Source of the DNA: Erythrobacter sp. KY5
GTDB lineage: Bacteria > Pseudomonadota > Alphaproteobacteria > Sphingomonadales > Sphingomonadaceae
Direction of reading: 5' to 3'
Length of the DNA stretch: 64,000 nucleotides
NCBI RefSeq assembly: GCF_003264115.1
Contig: NZ_CP021912.1
Coordinates: forward strand, 1,781,001-1,845,000
The translations under genes were made by a program, and so were the position numbers. Below are positions 43,919 through 52,565 of this stretch, piece after piece (position 1 is the stretch's first letter; each line of letters opens with the position of its first letter). The notes under the pieces were generated by a model, which saw only the letters and a list, made by a program, of their open reading frames with translations, was not told the DNA's origin and searched no databases.

Positions 43919-45715
43919 TTGACGCACACTTCCTCACTTGAGCTTTGGCCCATCGGCAATTGCCAGGTCTCTGGCCTGATTGACGAAACAGGGGCGCTGG
44001 TCTGGGGTTGCGTTCCGCGCGTGGATGGTGATCCGGTGTTCTCAGCGCTTCTGAATGGGGAGCAGCGCGACGCAGGCATCTGGCGCTTTGAGCTTGAAGG
44101 CCAATGCTCGGCCAGCCAGCGCTACATTCGCAACACGCCGCATCTTTTGACTACGCTTGAGGCAAAGGACGGGAGCGCGGTGGAAATACTCGACTTCTGC
44201 CCGCGGTTTGAACGCTCGGGCAGGATGTATCGCCCGGTTGCCTATGTCCGTATCGTGCGACCGATAAGCGGAACCCCGCGCATCAAAGTCGTCTTGAAAC
44301 CGACCAAGAATTACGGCGCAGGCATCGCCGACACCACCCACGGCACGAACCACATTCGCTTCCTTACCGGAGCGACCAGTCTTCGCCTCTCGACCGATGC
44401 ACCGGTTGGATACATTCAGGAAGGGCGCACTTTCCGGATCGAGGATGATACGCACTTCTTTCTCGGCCCTGATGAACCCTTTGTTGGCAACTTGCGCGAG
44501 CAGGTCCGTTCCATGGAGCAATCGACGCGCAAATATTGGCAGAACTGGGTTCGCATGCTCGCCATTCCGCTTGAGTGGCAGGAGGAGGTCATCCGCTGTG
44601 CGATCACCCTCAAGCTGTGCCAGCACGAAGAAACCGGCGCGATTGTCGCGGCTCTCACCACATCGATCCCGGAGGCTGCGCATTCAGAGCGCAACTGGGA
44701 TTATCGTTATTGCTGGATCCGCGATTCCTATTACACGATCCAGGCGCTCAACCGCCTCGGCGCGCTCGACGTGATGGAGAAATATCTCGCCTATCTGCGC
44801 AACATCGTGGACGGGGCGAAAGGTGGGCAGATACAGCCGCTCTATTCGGTGATGGGCGAAAGCGAGCTGGACGAAACAACCGCGTCGTACCTCGCTGGAT
44901 ATCGCGGCATGGGACCTGTGCGGCGCGGCAATGCGGCCTACAAGCAGGTGCAATACGATTGTTACGGCCAGATCGTGCTGCCCAGTGTGCAGGGCTTCTT
45001 CGACCAACGCCTTCTGCGGCCAGCCACGGAGCATGATTTCGAGAATCTGGAGCAGGTCGGCAAGATGGCCTGGGCGATGCACGATCAGCCTGACGCAGGG
45101 CTGTGGGAATTTCGCACGCGTCAGGAAGTGCACACCTACTCCGCCGTCATGTGCTGGGCCGCTTGCGATAGGCTGGCAAATGTCGCTCACCATATAGGCA
45201 AGCAGGACCGCGCCCAGATCTGGCGCGAACGGGCCGATGCGATCCGGGGCAAGATCGAAGAAAAGGCGTGGAAGGAAAACGGCGAGGGCGGCCATTACGG
45301 CGCGAGTTTTGAAAGCGATTACCTCGACGCCAGCCTGCTGCAGATGGTCGAGCTGCGCTTTCTCTCACCCGACAACGATCGCTTTCAGCAAACGTTCGCT
45401 GCCGTGGAGGAGCATCTACGGCGCGGCGATCACATGCTGCGCTATGCAGCCGAAGACGATTTCGGCGCACCCGAGACGGCGTTCAACGTGTGCACGTTCT
45501 GGCTGATCGAGGCGCTGCACCTTGCCGGGCGCGACGACGAAGCGCGCACTTTGTTCTGCACCATGCTAAGCCATACGACGAAATCCGGCTTGCTCAGCGA
45601 GGATCTCGATTACGAGACAGGTGAGCTTTGGGGGAACTTTCCGCAGACCTATTCGCTGGTTGGTGTAATCAATTGCGCTGGGCTGTTGTCCAAATCATGG
45701 AGTGAAGTCCGATAG
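43919..45715 (+). CDS. Glycoside hydrolase family 15 protein (glucoamylase/trehalase-like)
   Basis: 598-residue GH15 protein with an N-terminal beta-sandwich (to about residue 230) and a catalytic (alpha/alpha)6 barrel. Family hallmarks are SLELWPIGNCQVSGLIDETG at the start, ERNWDYRYCWIRDSYYTIQA near 255, and PVRRGNAAYKQVQYDCYG-type wording near 335 (GPVRRGNAA). The last part YETGELWGNFPQTYSLVGVI carries the C-terminal motif. The likely start is TTG at 43919; no in-frame ATG lies nearby. GH15 enzymes next to otsA/otsB often act as trehalases or on alpha-glucans. The exact substrate is unknown. Confidence 0.9.
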   Translation: MTHTSSLELWPIGNCQVSGLIDETGALVWGCVPRVDGDPVFSALLNGEQRDAGIWRFELEGQCSASQRYIRNTPHLLTTLEAKDGSAVEILDFCPRFERSGRMYRPVAYVRIVRPISGTPRIKVVLKPTKNYGAGIADTTHGTNHIRFLTGATSLRLSTDAPVGYIQEGRTFRIEDDTHFFLGPDEPFVGNLREQVRSMEQSTRKYWQNWVRMLAIPLEWQEEVIRCAITLKLCQHEETGAIVAALTTSIPEAAHSERNWDYRYCWIRDSYYTIQALNRLGALDVMEKYLAYLRNIVDGAKGGQIQPLYSVMGESELDETTASYLAGYRGMGPVRRGNAAYKQVQYDCYGQIVLPSVQGFFDQRLLRPATEHDFENLEQVGKMAWAMHDQPDAGLWEFRTRQEVHTYSAVMCWAACDRLANVAHHIGKQDRAQIWRERADAIRGKIEEKAWKENGEGGHYGASFESDYLDASLLQMVELRFLSPDNDRFQQTFAAVEEHLRRGDHMLRYAAEDDFGAPETAFNVCTFWLIEALHLAGRDDEARTLFCTMLSHTTKSGLLSEDLDYETGELWGNFPQTYSLVGVINCAGLLSKSWSEVR

Positions 45716-45718
45716 CGA

Positions 45719-47115
45719 ATGCCCAATCCCGTCTGGTCGTCATCTCAAACCGCGTCGCCGTGCCAAAGGCGCGCGGTGTAGCAGGAGCGCAGGGCGGTTT
45801 GGCTGGCGCACTTAATGCGGCACTGAAAGATCGCGGGGGTGTTTGGTTCGGCTGGTCTGGTCAGGAAAGCGAAGATCGCACCGGCAACATGGACCTTCAG
45901 CGCAATGACGGCGTCACGACAGCAACCATTGATCTGTCACCTCGCGACGTGGGCGAGTATTACAATGGATATGCCAACTCGACGTTGTGGCCGCTGTTCC
46001 ATTATCGCATCGACCTTGCCCGCTTCGAAAACCGAACCGGTGAAGGGTATGAGCGGGTCAATGATCGCTTCGCTGAAAGCGTCATGCCGCTCATCGAGGA
46101 AGACGATCTGGTCTGGGTGCACGATTACCACCTGATCCCGCTCGGCGAGCGTCTTCGCTCACGCGGGGTCAAGAACCGGATCGGGTTCTTTCTGCACACT
46201 CCGTGGCCTCCGACACGCCTGCTGACCTCGCTGCCCTTCCATGAGCGGCTTGTGCGCACGATGCTGTCATACGATCTCATCGGTTTTCAGACGAATGAAT
46301 GGCTTTCGAGCTTTGTCCATTATTGCGAGACCGAGTTGGGAGCCGAGGTTAACCGGGAAACAGGCCGGATCACGCACGAGGGCCGCCAGACCATAGCGCG
46401 CGCTTACCCCATCGGTATCGACTGGGAGCACTTCCAGGCGCAGGGCGATACGGGCGAAGCGCGCAATGCAGGCCAGCGGCTGCTCGCCTCCACCCGGCAT
46501 CGCACGGCGATGATCGGGGTCGATCGGCTGGATTATTCGAAAGGCCTGCCCGAACGCATAGACGGTATCGGCAGGTTCTTCGACGAACATCCCGAGCGTA
46601 CGCGCGATCTCGTTTTCATCCAGATCGCGCCGCCGAGCCGTGAAGATGTGCAGAGTTATCAGCACATTCGCGGTCTGCTTGAGCAAAAGACAGGCCAGAT
46701 CAACGGTGCGCGCAGCGAGGTCGATATCGTCCCGATCCGCTATGTGAACCGAGGTTACTCGCATGCCGAGCTTTATGGCTTCTTCCGAGCCGCCAAGATC
46801 GGACTGGTCACGCCTTTGCGCGATGGAATGAATCTGGTCGCCAAGGAATATGTCGCGGCACAGGATCCGGACGATCCGGGTGTGCTTGTCTTGTCAGAAT
46901 TCGCAGGGGCGGCGCATCAGCTTGGGTGTGACGGAGAGGGTGCCGTGCTCGTCAATCCGCACAGCCCTGATGCACTCGCTGGCGCAATCCGCAAGGCGCT
47001 CGACATGCCTCGTGACGAGCGCAAGAGGCGCTACGATGCCATGATCGGTACGGTGCGTGACGATGATGTGCGCGACTGGACGCAGCGCTACTGCACGGAC
47101 CTTGCCGCCGATTAG
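45719..47115 (+). CDS. otsA: Trehalose-6-phosphate synthase, with apparent frameshift at its start
   Basis: GT20 enzyme joining UDP-glucose and glucose 6-phosphate. Clear motifs: GGLAGALNAAL, WFGWSG, HDYHLIPLGERLR, GFFLHTPWPP, DRLDYSKGLPERI and VTPLRDGMNLVAKEYVA. The frame that encodes the necessary N-terminal strand RLVVISNRVAV (from 45730) has no ATG, GTG or TTG. The evident ATG at 45719 is one base out of frame; one extra C in the CCC at 45722-45724 would give M-P-Q-S-R-L-V-V. The first in-frame start, GTG 45760, would lose the SNR residues that bind the sugar phosphate. Either the sequence lost a base, the gene is damaged, or ATA 45712 is used. The rest of the gene is intact. Confidence 0.85.
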
Positions 47116-47117
47116 TG

Positions 47118-47594
47118 TCAGAGCGACCGCCGGGCCGGCTGCCGATCCTCGTCCGTCAAGCCGGAATTTCGTGCAAGATACGTCTTCAGATCGAGATGCC
47201 GTGGCTGGTCCCGGCGTTTCGACAGGATATGCTGGATACGACTGGTGAGACCGCGAGGGTCGAACGGCTTTCGAATGTAATCGTTTGCGCCTGCGTAAAT
47301 CGCCTGCGTCTCGTCGTCTGCGCCGCTCATCGCGGTGAACATGATCACCGGCAGGTCGTAATAGTCTTCAGACTGCCTCAGCTTTCGCAGCAGGCTGACC
47401 CCCGAAATGCCGGGCATGTCCTGGTCGAGCAACAGGATGTCCGGGCGCTTTCGCTGCAAAAGAGCCCAGCATTCTTCTCCGCTCGTTACCCAGCCGCATG
47501 CGTGCCCTGCATCAATCAGGACCTGCGAGGCGAGTTCGGCGATCAGTTCGTCATCATCTGCGATCAGTATGTAAGCCATTCTTCCAAGGGCCAT
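47118..47594 (-). CDS. Stand-alone response regulator receiver domain
   Basis: CheY-like receiver of 158 residues without an output domain. The acidic pocket is ADDDE near residues 12-16, the phosphorylated Asp is in LLLLDQDMPGISG near 56, the conserved Thr is in MFTAMSG near 86, and the Lys is in YIRKPFDP near 108. About 30 extra charged residues follow the fold. An internal ATG at 47579 (MAYILIADDDE) is equally likely as start because family members begin right at the first strand. The gene is convergent to otsA with a 2-base gap. No histidine kinase is adjacent. Confidence 0.88.
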   Translation of the reverse strand: MALGRMAYILIADDDELIAELASQVLIDAGHACGWVTSGEECWALLQRKRPDILLLDQDMPGISGVSLLRKLRQSEDYYDLPVIMFTAMSGADDETQAIYAGANDYIRKPFDPRGLTSRIQHILSKRRDQPRHLDLKTYLARNSGLTDEDRQPARRSL

Positions 47595-47752
47595 TGGTTG
47601 CTTCGGGTCGTTGGACGACCGCGCTCAGAGGATGTGGATTGCTTTAACCACACTGATTCAAAGCCATCTTTGGCGTCCCCTCCGCACCAATACCTACACC
47701 CCCTGTCCGCGCGCTGTTGCTCCACGGCGGGTGCGCTGCCAGACGGGTGCCT

Positions 47753-48544
47753 ATGATTCGCGAGACCAAGCTTGAACCCTTCCTGCCCACCGATGGTATC
47801 CACAATCTGCGCGATTATGGCGGGTATTCGGCGGCGAACGGCACCCGTGTGAAACGGGGCCTGCTGTTTCGCTCGGGTCAGCATATGGAGGCGACAGACA
47901 GCGATCTGGAGACGATCCAGAACCTCGGTATCCGAACCATCATCGACCTTCGCGGGATAAGCGAGCGCTCCAGTTTTCCGTGTCGGCGGCACGGTCAGTT
48001 CGGCGCGGACGTAATCGCCTTCGAAGGTGAAACCACCAGTTCGCCTCCGCATGAGGGCGGATGGGACAAGGATGATATGACGGCGGAGAAAGCACGCCAG
48101 AGGATGCTTTCTGTTTACACCCGCATGCCGGTCAATCCGGCGATGATCGACATGTTCTCGCGCTATTTCCGCGCTTTGGACGAGCGTGAGGGCGGTAGCC
48201 TTGTTCATTGCTTCGCCGGAAAGGACCGGACCGGGATTGCCGCGAGCCTGCTGTTGCATGTGCTGGGCGCTCATAAGGATGACGTCGTCGCCGAGTTTAT
48301 GCGCACCAATGATGCACCCACGCAGCACGTTCTCGAACGCCAATCGCTCCCGCGTATGGAAGCGCACTATGGGGCGATCGAGCCCGAGGCGATCCGCAAC
48401 CTGATGGGCGTGCGCGAGGAGTATATTGAGCGATACTGGTCAGAGGTCACTCGTGACCATGGCAGCATCGATGCGTATCTTGCGAATAGCTTAGGTGTGG
48501 ATGACACAAGGAAAGCTCGCCTCAGGGCGCGGTTCCTGACGTGA
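47753..48544 (+). CDS. Tyrosine/dual-specificity phosphatase-like protein
   Basis: 263-residue phosphatase of the bacterial DSP3/PTP family (fold of M. tuberculosis PtpB). The active-site loop HCFAGKDRTGIAA is near residue 150, with Cys as nucleophile and Arg binding phosphate. The N-terminal signature NLRDYGGYSAANG, followed by LFRSGQ and TIIDLRG, is typical. I chose ATG 47753 (MIRETKLEPF), since an earlier in-frame start would add an unlikely arginine-rich stretch. Substrate may be phosphotyrosine or phosphoinositide. It stands alone, divergent from the receiver gene. Confidence 0.88.
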   Translation: MIRETKLEPFLPTDGIHNLRDYGGYSAANGTRVKRGLLFRSGQHMEATDSDLETIQNLGIRTIIDLRGISERSSFPCRRHGQFGADVIAFEGETTSSPPHEGGWDKDDMTAEKARQRMLSVYTRMPVNPAMIDMFSRYFRALDEREGGSLVHCFAGKDRTGIAASLLLHVLGAHKDDVVAEFMRTNDAPTQHVLERQSLPRMEAHYGAIEPEAIRNLMGVREEYIERYWSEVTRDHGSIDAYLANSLGVDDTRKARLRARFLT

Positions 48545-48606
48545 CAAGCCTTTAGGGCGGCCCCATATCGCACGTTAATGAACGACCAGAATTGAAGAGA
48601 CGACAC

Positions 48607-49575
48607 ATGGCTACTCATCACACCAAGATGCTCATCATCGGCTCCGGCCCTGCTGGCTATTCCGCAGCGATCTATGCCGCGCGCGCCATGCTTGAACCGA
48701 TTGTCGTTCAGGGTCTTCAGCCCGGCGGCCAGCTTACGATCACCACCGATGTAGAGAACTATCCCGGCTTTCGCGACGTGGTGCAGGGCCCATGGTTGAT
48801 GGAAGAGATGAAGGCGCAGGCCGAGCATGTCGGCACGCGCATGATGTATGACATCATCACCAGCGTCGATCTTGAAGGCGGCTCGCCTTTCCGCGCAGTC
48901 GGTGACAGCGGCGATGAGTACATCGCCGACACGATCGTGATTGCGACGGGCGCTCAGGCCAAGTGGCTTGGCGTTCCCGGTGAGCAGGAGCTCGGCGGCA
49001 AGGGCGTTTCGGCTTGTGCAACCTGCGACGGCTTCTTCTATCGCGGCAAGAAGGTCGCGGTGATCGGCGGCGGGAACACCGCAGTGGAAGAGGCGCTCTA
49101 CCTCACCAACCACTCCGACGACGTCACACTGATCCACCGCCGCGACGAATTGCGCTCGGAGAAGATCCTGCAGGATCGTCTGTTCAAGAGCCCCAAGATA
49201 TCGACCCTCTGGAACAAGACCGTCGAGAGCTTCGAAGCGGGCGAGAACGGTGCTCTGTCGCATCTCGTGCTCAAGGATACGCAGACCGGCGAAACCTCGA
49301 CGCTCGAAGTGGACGGTGCGTTCGTCGCCATCGGCCACGCGCCTGCGACCGAGCTGTTCAAGGGCAAGCTACCGATGGACGAAAGCGGCTATCTCGATAC
49401 CGAGCCGGGTACGCCCAAGACCGTCATTCCGGGTGTCTTTGCTGCTGGCGATGTGACCGATCACGTATACCGTCAGGCAGTCACTGCAGCAGGAATGGGG
49501 TGCATGGCCGCGCTTGATGGCGAGCGTTTCCTCGCGACGATGGAAGACGCGAAAGAGGCCGAAGCGGCGGAGTAG
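48607..49575 (+). CDS. trxB: Thioredoxin-disulfide reductase
   Basis: 322-residue FAD/NADPH enzyme that reduces thioredoxin. The FAD-binding GSGPAGYSAAIYAARA is near residues 13-28, the redox pair CATC is near 138-141 in ACATCDGFFYRG, NADPH binding is GGGNTAVEEA near 158, and the C-terminal FAD motif is GVFAAGDVTD near 278. Length and motif spacing are standard. The ATG at 48607 follows GAAGAGACG. A palindromic hairpin overlaps its stop codon. Confidence 0.95.
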   Translation: MATHHTKMLIIGSGPAGYSAAIYAARAMLEPIVVQGLQPGGQLTITTDVENYPGFRDVVQGPWLMEEMKAQAEHVGTRMMYDIITSVDLEGGSPFRAVGDSGDEYIADTIVIATGAQAKWLGVPGEQELGGKGVSACATCDGFFYRGKKVAVIGGGNTAVEEALYLTNHSDDVTLIHRRDELRSEKILQDRLFKSPKISTLWNKTVESFEAGENGALSHLVLKDTQTGETSTLEVDGAFVAIGHAPATELFKGKLPMDESGYLDTEPGTPKTVIPGVFAAGDVTDHVYRQAVTAAGMGCMAALDGERFLATMEDAKEAEAAE

Positions 49576-49588
49576 GTCCTACTCCGCC
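49566..49588. terminator. Palindrome at the end of trxB
   Basis: GGCGGAGTAGG and CCTACTCCGCC are separated by one base and overlap the trxB stop codon. As RNA this folds into a 9-bp stem with a 5-base loop. It lies between trxB and the convergent MAPEG genes, and GTTTT follows at 49594. Probably a bidirectional terminator. Confidence 0.5.
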
Positions 49589-49604
49589 CCCAGGTTTTAC
49601 ATCC

Positions 49605-50030
49605 TCAAGCGAACGCGACGAACGCCGCTTTGGCGATCAGCGTAATCAGGACGACGCTCGACAGGGCGAACAGCACGAAGCGCACCATCACCTTGTTCGC
49701 GGTGACTTGCACGACGCTGTGAACGACACGCAGGCCGACATAGATCCACGCCAGAAACGCATTCGCACCGCCGCCTTCGCCAAGCAGTGCGAGCACGATC
49801 GCAACCGCGTAGAACACCGTGGGCTGCTCATGCAGATGGTTGTAATTGTGCGCTTTCCACTGAACCTCGCGCGGAAGCTTCTGGTCGAGCAGGCCGACCA
49901 TCTGCGCATCGTCGGGCGCAATTTCGGCTTTCGCCATCGCGGGGATGCGCGATGCGTACATCCATGCCCAGATGATCATCGTCCAGATCATCAGCGCGAT
50001 GGTCGGTTGCAGGATTTCCATTCCAATCAT
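49605..50030 (-). CDS. MAPEG-family membrane protein, copy 2
   Basis: 141-residue membrane protein of the MAPEG group (membrane-associated proteins in eicosanoid and glutathione metabolism). The family motif is seen as WKAHNYNHLHEQPTVFYAVA near residues 58-77, with four helices around it (PTIALMIWTMIIWAWMY, VLALLGEGGGANAFLAWIYVG and a last one rich in Val and Leu). Bacterial MAPEGs may be glutathione transferases or peroxidases; the role is unknown. It is a paralogue of the gene 21 bases upstream. Confidence 0.85.
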   Translation of the reverse strand: MIGMEILQPTIALMIWTMIIWAWMYASRIPAMAKAEIAPDDAQMVGLLDQKLPREVQWKAHNYNHLHEQPTVFYAVAIVLALLGEGGGANAFLAWIYVGLRVVHSVVQVTANKVMVRFVLFALSSVVLITLIAKAAFVAFA

Positions 50031-50051
50031 CTCGTATCTTTCGGCTAGGTC

Positions 50052-50507
50052 TTACTGAGGTGCAAGGCTGGGGTCGGCGAAGGCCGTCGCCATTAACGCG
50101 CGGATCGCGAGGATGATGAGCACCGTCGTGCTGGCGAAGAAGAGCAGGATCCGCACCGGGATCTTGTTCACCAGGATTTGCCACAGCGAATGCACGATCC
50201 TGATGCCGACATAGATCCACGCCAGCATCACATCGAGCGCGCCTGCACCGACCACCGCGAGGATGAGGCTGACCGCGTAGAACAGCGTCGGCTGTTCGTG
50301 CAGGTGGGTGTGATTGTGCGCGGGCCAGTTGGCTTTGTCCGGGATCACGCCTTCGAGATCCGAACCGCGAACCCCGGTCTTGCTGGGCAGCTTCGACTTG
50401 TCCTCGACCTTCGCGATGGCGCCAAAGCGGTATGGGATGATCCAGAACAGTACGATCAGCGTCCACACCACGAGTACGGCGGCAGGCGCGAGCATTTGGG
50501 CTTGCAT
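50052..50507 (-). CDS. MAPEG-family membrane protein, copy 1
   Basis: 151-residue paralogue of the next gene. It has the same motif (WPAHNHTHLHEQPTLFYAVS) near residue 85, but a longer loop after the first helix (KVEDKSKLPSKTGVRGSDL). Four membrane helices are expected. The two copies overlap in design and are transcribed together, so a hetero-oligomer is possible; MAPEG proteins usually form trimers. No other glutathione gene is adjacent. Confidence 0.85.
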   Translation of the reverse strand: MQAQMLAPAAVLVVWTLIVLFWIIPYRFGAIAKVEDKSKLPSKTGVRGSDLEGVIPDKANWPAHNHTHLHEQPTLFYAVSLILAVVGAGALDVMLAWIYVGIRIVHSLWQILVNKIPVRILLFFASTTVLIILAIRALMATAFADPSLAPQ

Positions 50508-50580
50508 TGCGAGCGATCCCCTTCCTCTCTCTCTTGACGCCTAACTGCGAGAGCGCAGGTCGATTGTCAAACGCAACTGG

Positions 50581-51255
50581 TCAGGAGGCTGTGCGCGGGG
50601 CCTTGAGCACGTGAAGCTGGAAGTAGCCGAGCTTGCCGCGCTTTGAGATGAGCTCCATCCCGCGCGCATCCGCGATCCGCCTTGCGGTTTCGGGAAGATC
50701 GCGGCGCGTTTGGACGTGGAACCGGGCAAGCCACTTGTGCAGCATGCCTTCGAGCGGTCCGGGCAGGCCGGTAAGGTCGCCGAAATCGACCACATGCAGC
50801 TCGCCGCCCGGCGCCAGACGATCCGCTGCGTGTGCCAAAGCGCCCTCCCAGTCCGGGATCATCGAGAGCGAGTAGGACAGCACGATCCTGTCGAAGCCTT
50901 TCTCGCTCAAACCGGCCTCCTCGAACGTCTCGTCCGCATCGAAACTGCAGGCATCGCCAAGGCCCAGCCTGGCATTCGCACCCAGCGCCTTGCGCGCATT
51001 CTTGAGCATCTCACTTGAGATATCGAGCCCGTAGAGCTGCACCCCCGGCCACGCCTTGCCGATCTTGGCAAGGTTGCGCCCCGTCCCGCAGGCTACTTCG
51101 AGCACGCGCATTCCCGCCCCTGCATCCAACCCTTCGATCAGCGTATCGCGCCCGAACAGGTAGTATTTGCGGGTGACGTCATAGATGTGGCGCTGCCCCT
51201 TGTAGACGCTGTCCATCAGCGCGCTGTGGGAGGGAGAGGCCGTCTGCGCGTCCAT
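50581..51255 (-). CDS. btaB: SAM-dependent N-methyltransferase for betaine lipid (BtaB-like)
   Basis: 224-residue class I methyltransferase. The SAM site is VLEVACGTGRNL near residues 50-61, with GLDISSEML after it and IVLSYSLSMIPDW near 124. In the betaine-lipid pathway BtaB adds three methyl groups to diacylglyceryl homoserine to form DGTS. The ATG shares one base with the btaA stop codon (TGATG), so the two are coupled. The start MDAQTASPSHSALMDSVYKG with QRHIYDVTRKYYLFGRD is typical of BtaB. Acts at the inner membrane face. Confidence 0.87.
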   Translation of the reverse strand: MDAQTASPSHSALMDSVYKGQRHIYDVTRKYYLFGRDTLIEGLDAGAGMRVLEVACGTGRNLAKIGKAWPGVQLYGLDISSEMLKNARKALGANARLGLGDACSFDADETFEEAGLSEKGFDRIVLSYSLSMIPDWEGALAHAADRLAPGGELHVVDFGDLTGLPGPLEGMLHKWLARFHVQTRRDLPETARRIADARGMELISKRGKLGYFQLHVLKAPRTAS

Positions 51256-52469
51256 CAGGCGAGCTCGTAAACGTGCACGCCGCCATAGATCGACGACCGG
51301 TCGGTAGCGGTGAGGTCAGCGGACTGCCCTTCGAGATAGCGCCACCGGGACAGGATCGCATCGTCGAGACGGCCCGGAAGCATGGTCGGTTCGGCCGCAG
51401 TGCGGAACAGCACGCGGGCACCGGGACGCGAGGCGCGGGTGATCCTCCCCCACAGTTCGTCGAGCTGCGCGTTGTTCATCCAGTCCTGCGCATCGAGCAG
51501 CACGAAGCGGTCCATCGAGGCTTCGTCGCGGTCGCCAATCCACTGCACCATGTTGGCGCGCACGACATCGAGCCGGTCGATCCGCTCGCGCATCGCCTCC
51601 CAGTTCTTGCGCTGGAGATATGGCGGCAGCGGCGCGTCCTCGGCGCGGTCATAGCCGCGACCGAAGGCCTGCCATGCGAAGTAGTTGTCCTTGATCTCGA
51701 AATCGCAGGCGAGCTTTTCGAGCCGCCGCCGCAGCACCTCCGCCATGCGTTCATCGCCTGCAAGTTCGTCGAATTGCGCAGGGGGGATACCAAGGCCGAA
51801 CAGCGAGGCGGGCTGATCGGTCAGCCAGCGAATGAAGCGTTTGTCGAAGACCGGCGCGAGCTCTGTCTCGAACACCCGGCGCTGCTCCTCGATCGTCTCG
51901 GCTTTGAGCAGCTTGGTGAGGTCAATCTTGTAGAGCTTGGCGAACAGGTGAGCGAGGCCGATGAAGTTGCCGAGCAGGCCGCGGCGATACAGCCCCTTGG
52001 TGAAGTAGCTGATCCGCCGCCGCCCGCGAATGTCGCGCTTTTCCCAGTACTTGCGGCTTTCAGTGTCGAGATGCGGCGCGATCATCTCCTTGTAAACCGC
52101 CTTGTTCTCCTTGTGATCGGCATGCGCGAAGAAGCGGTGGAAGCGTTCGTAATTGGGCAGGTGCTTGATCGCCGTGATCTTGAGCTGACCCAGCGCGACG
52201 TGAGCGCGGTTGAGGTCGACTGCCGTCACGCTCGCCGGGTTCGCGGTGAGGTAGGAGAGCGCATTGCAGCTGCCGCTCGCGATGCTCATCACGCGGCTGT
52301 CGGGCTCGATCGCGAGGCCCTCCATGTCGCACACCGGGTCTTCCCAGATCTGCGCGTAGACGAGGCCGTTGAAGGCGAGCGCGAAGGCCTTGTCGAGCAG
52401 CTTGTCCTTCGTGCTTGCGTCCTTTCGCACCACCGCGTCTTCGATGATCCGTTTGGGTTGAGCGTTCAT
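51255..52469 (-). CDS. btaA: SAM:diacylglycerol 3-amino-3-carboxypropyl transferase (BtaA-like, DUF3419)
   Basis: 404-residue DUF3419 protein. It moves the 3-amino-3-carboxypropyl group of SAM to diacylglycerol, the first step of DGTS betaine lipid synthesis. Typical wording is YAQIWEDPVCDMEGL near residue 38, VMSIASGSCNALSYL near 60, VDLNRAHVALGQLK near 82, and FVLLDAQDWM near 322. I chose the ATG at 52469 (MNAQPKRI) over an upstream start; GAGG lies about ten bases before it. Such lipids replace phospholipids when phosphate is short in marine and soil bacteria. No Pho box was recognised upstream. Confidence 0.92.
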   Translation of the reverse strand: MNAQPKRIIEDAVVRKDASTKDKLLDKAFALAFNGLVYAQIWEDPVCDMEGLAIEPDSRVMSIASGSCNALSYLTANPASVTAVDLNRAHVALGQLKITAIKHLPNYERFHRFFAHADHKENKAVYKEMIAPHLDTESRKYWEKRDIRGRRRISYFTKGLYRRGLLGNFIGLAHLFAKLYKIDLTKLLKAETIEEQRRVFETELAPVFDKRFIRWLTDQPASLFGLGIPPAQFDELAGDERMAEVLRRRLEKLACDFEIKDNYFAWQAFGRGYDRAEDAPLPPYLQRKNWEAMRERIDRLDVVRANMVQWIGDRDEASMDRFVLLDAQDWMNNAQLDELWGRITRASRPGARVLFRTAAEPTMLPGRLDDAILSRWRYLEGQSADLTATDRSSIYGGVHVYELA

Positions 52470-52565
52470 GGGAATTGGCCTCGTGAGGGATGGTGAGGGG
52501 TGTTTATGATCGGCGCATGTCGCTTGTGTGACGGTTTCCACAGATCGCAAGGCCGCTACGGCATC

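Noticed and set aside
51273..52496. Antisense open frame of 407 codons over btaA
   Set aside because: The minus frame has clear DUF3419 motifs. Same shadow effect.
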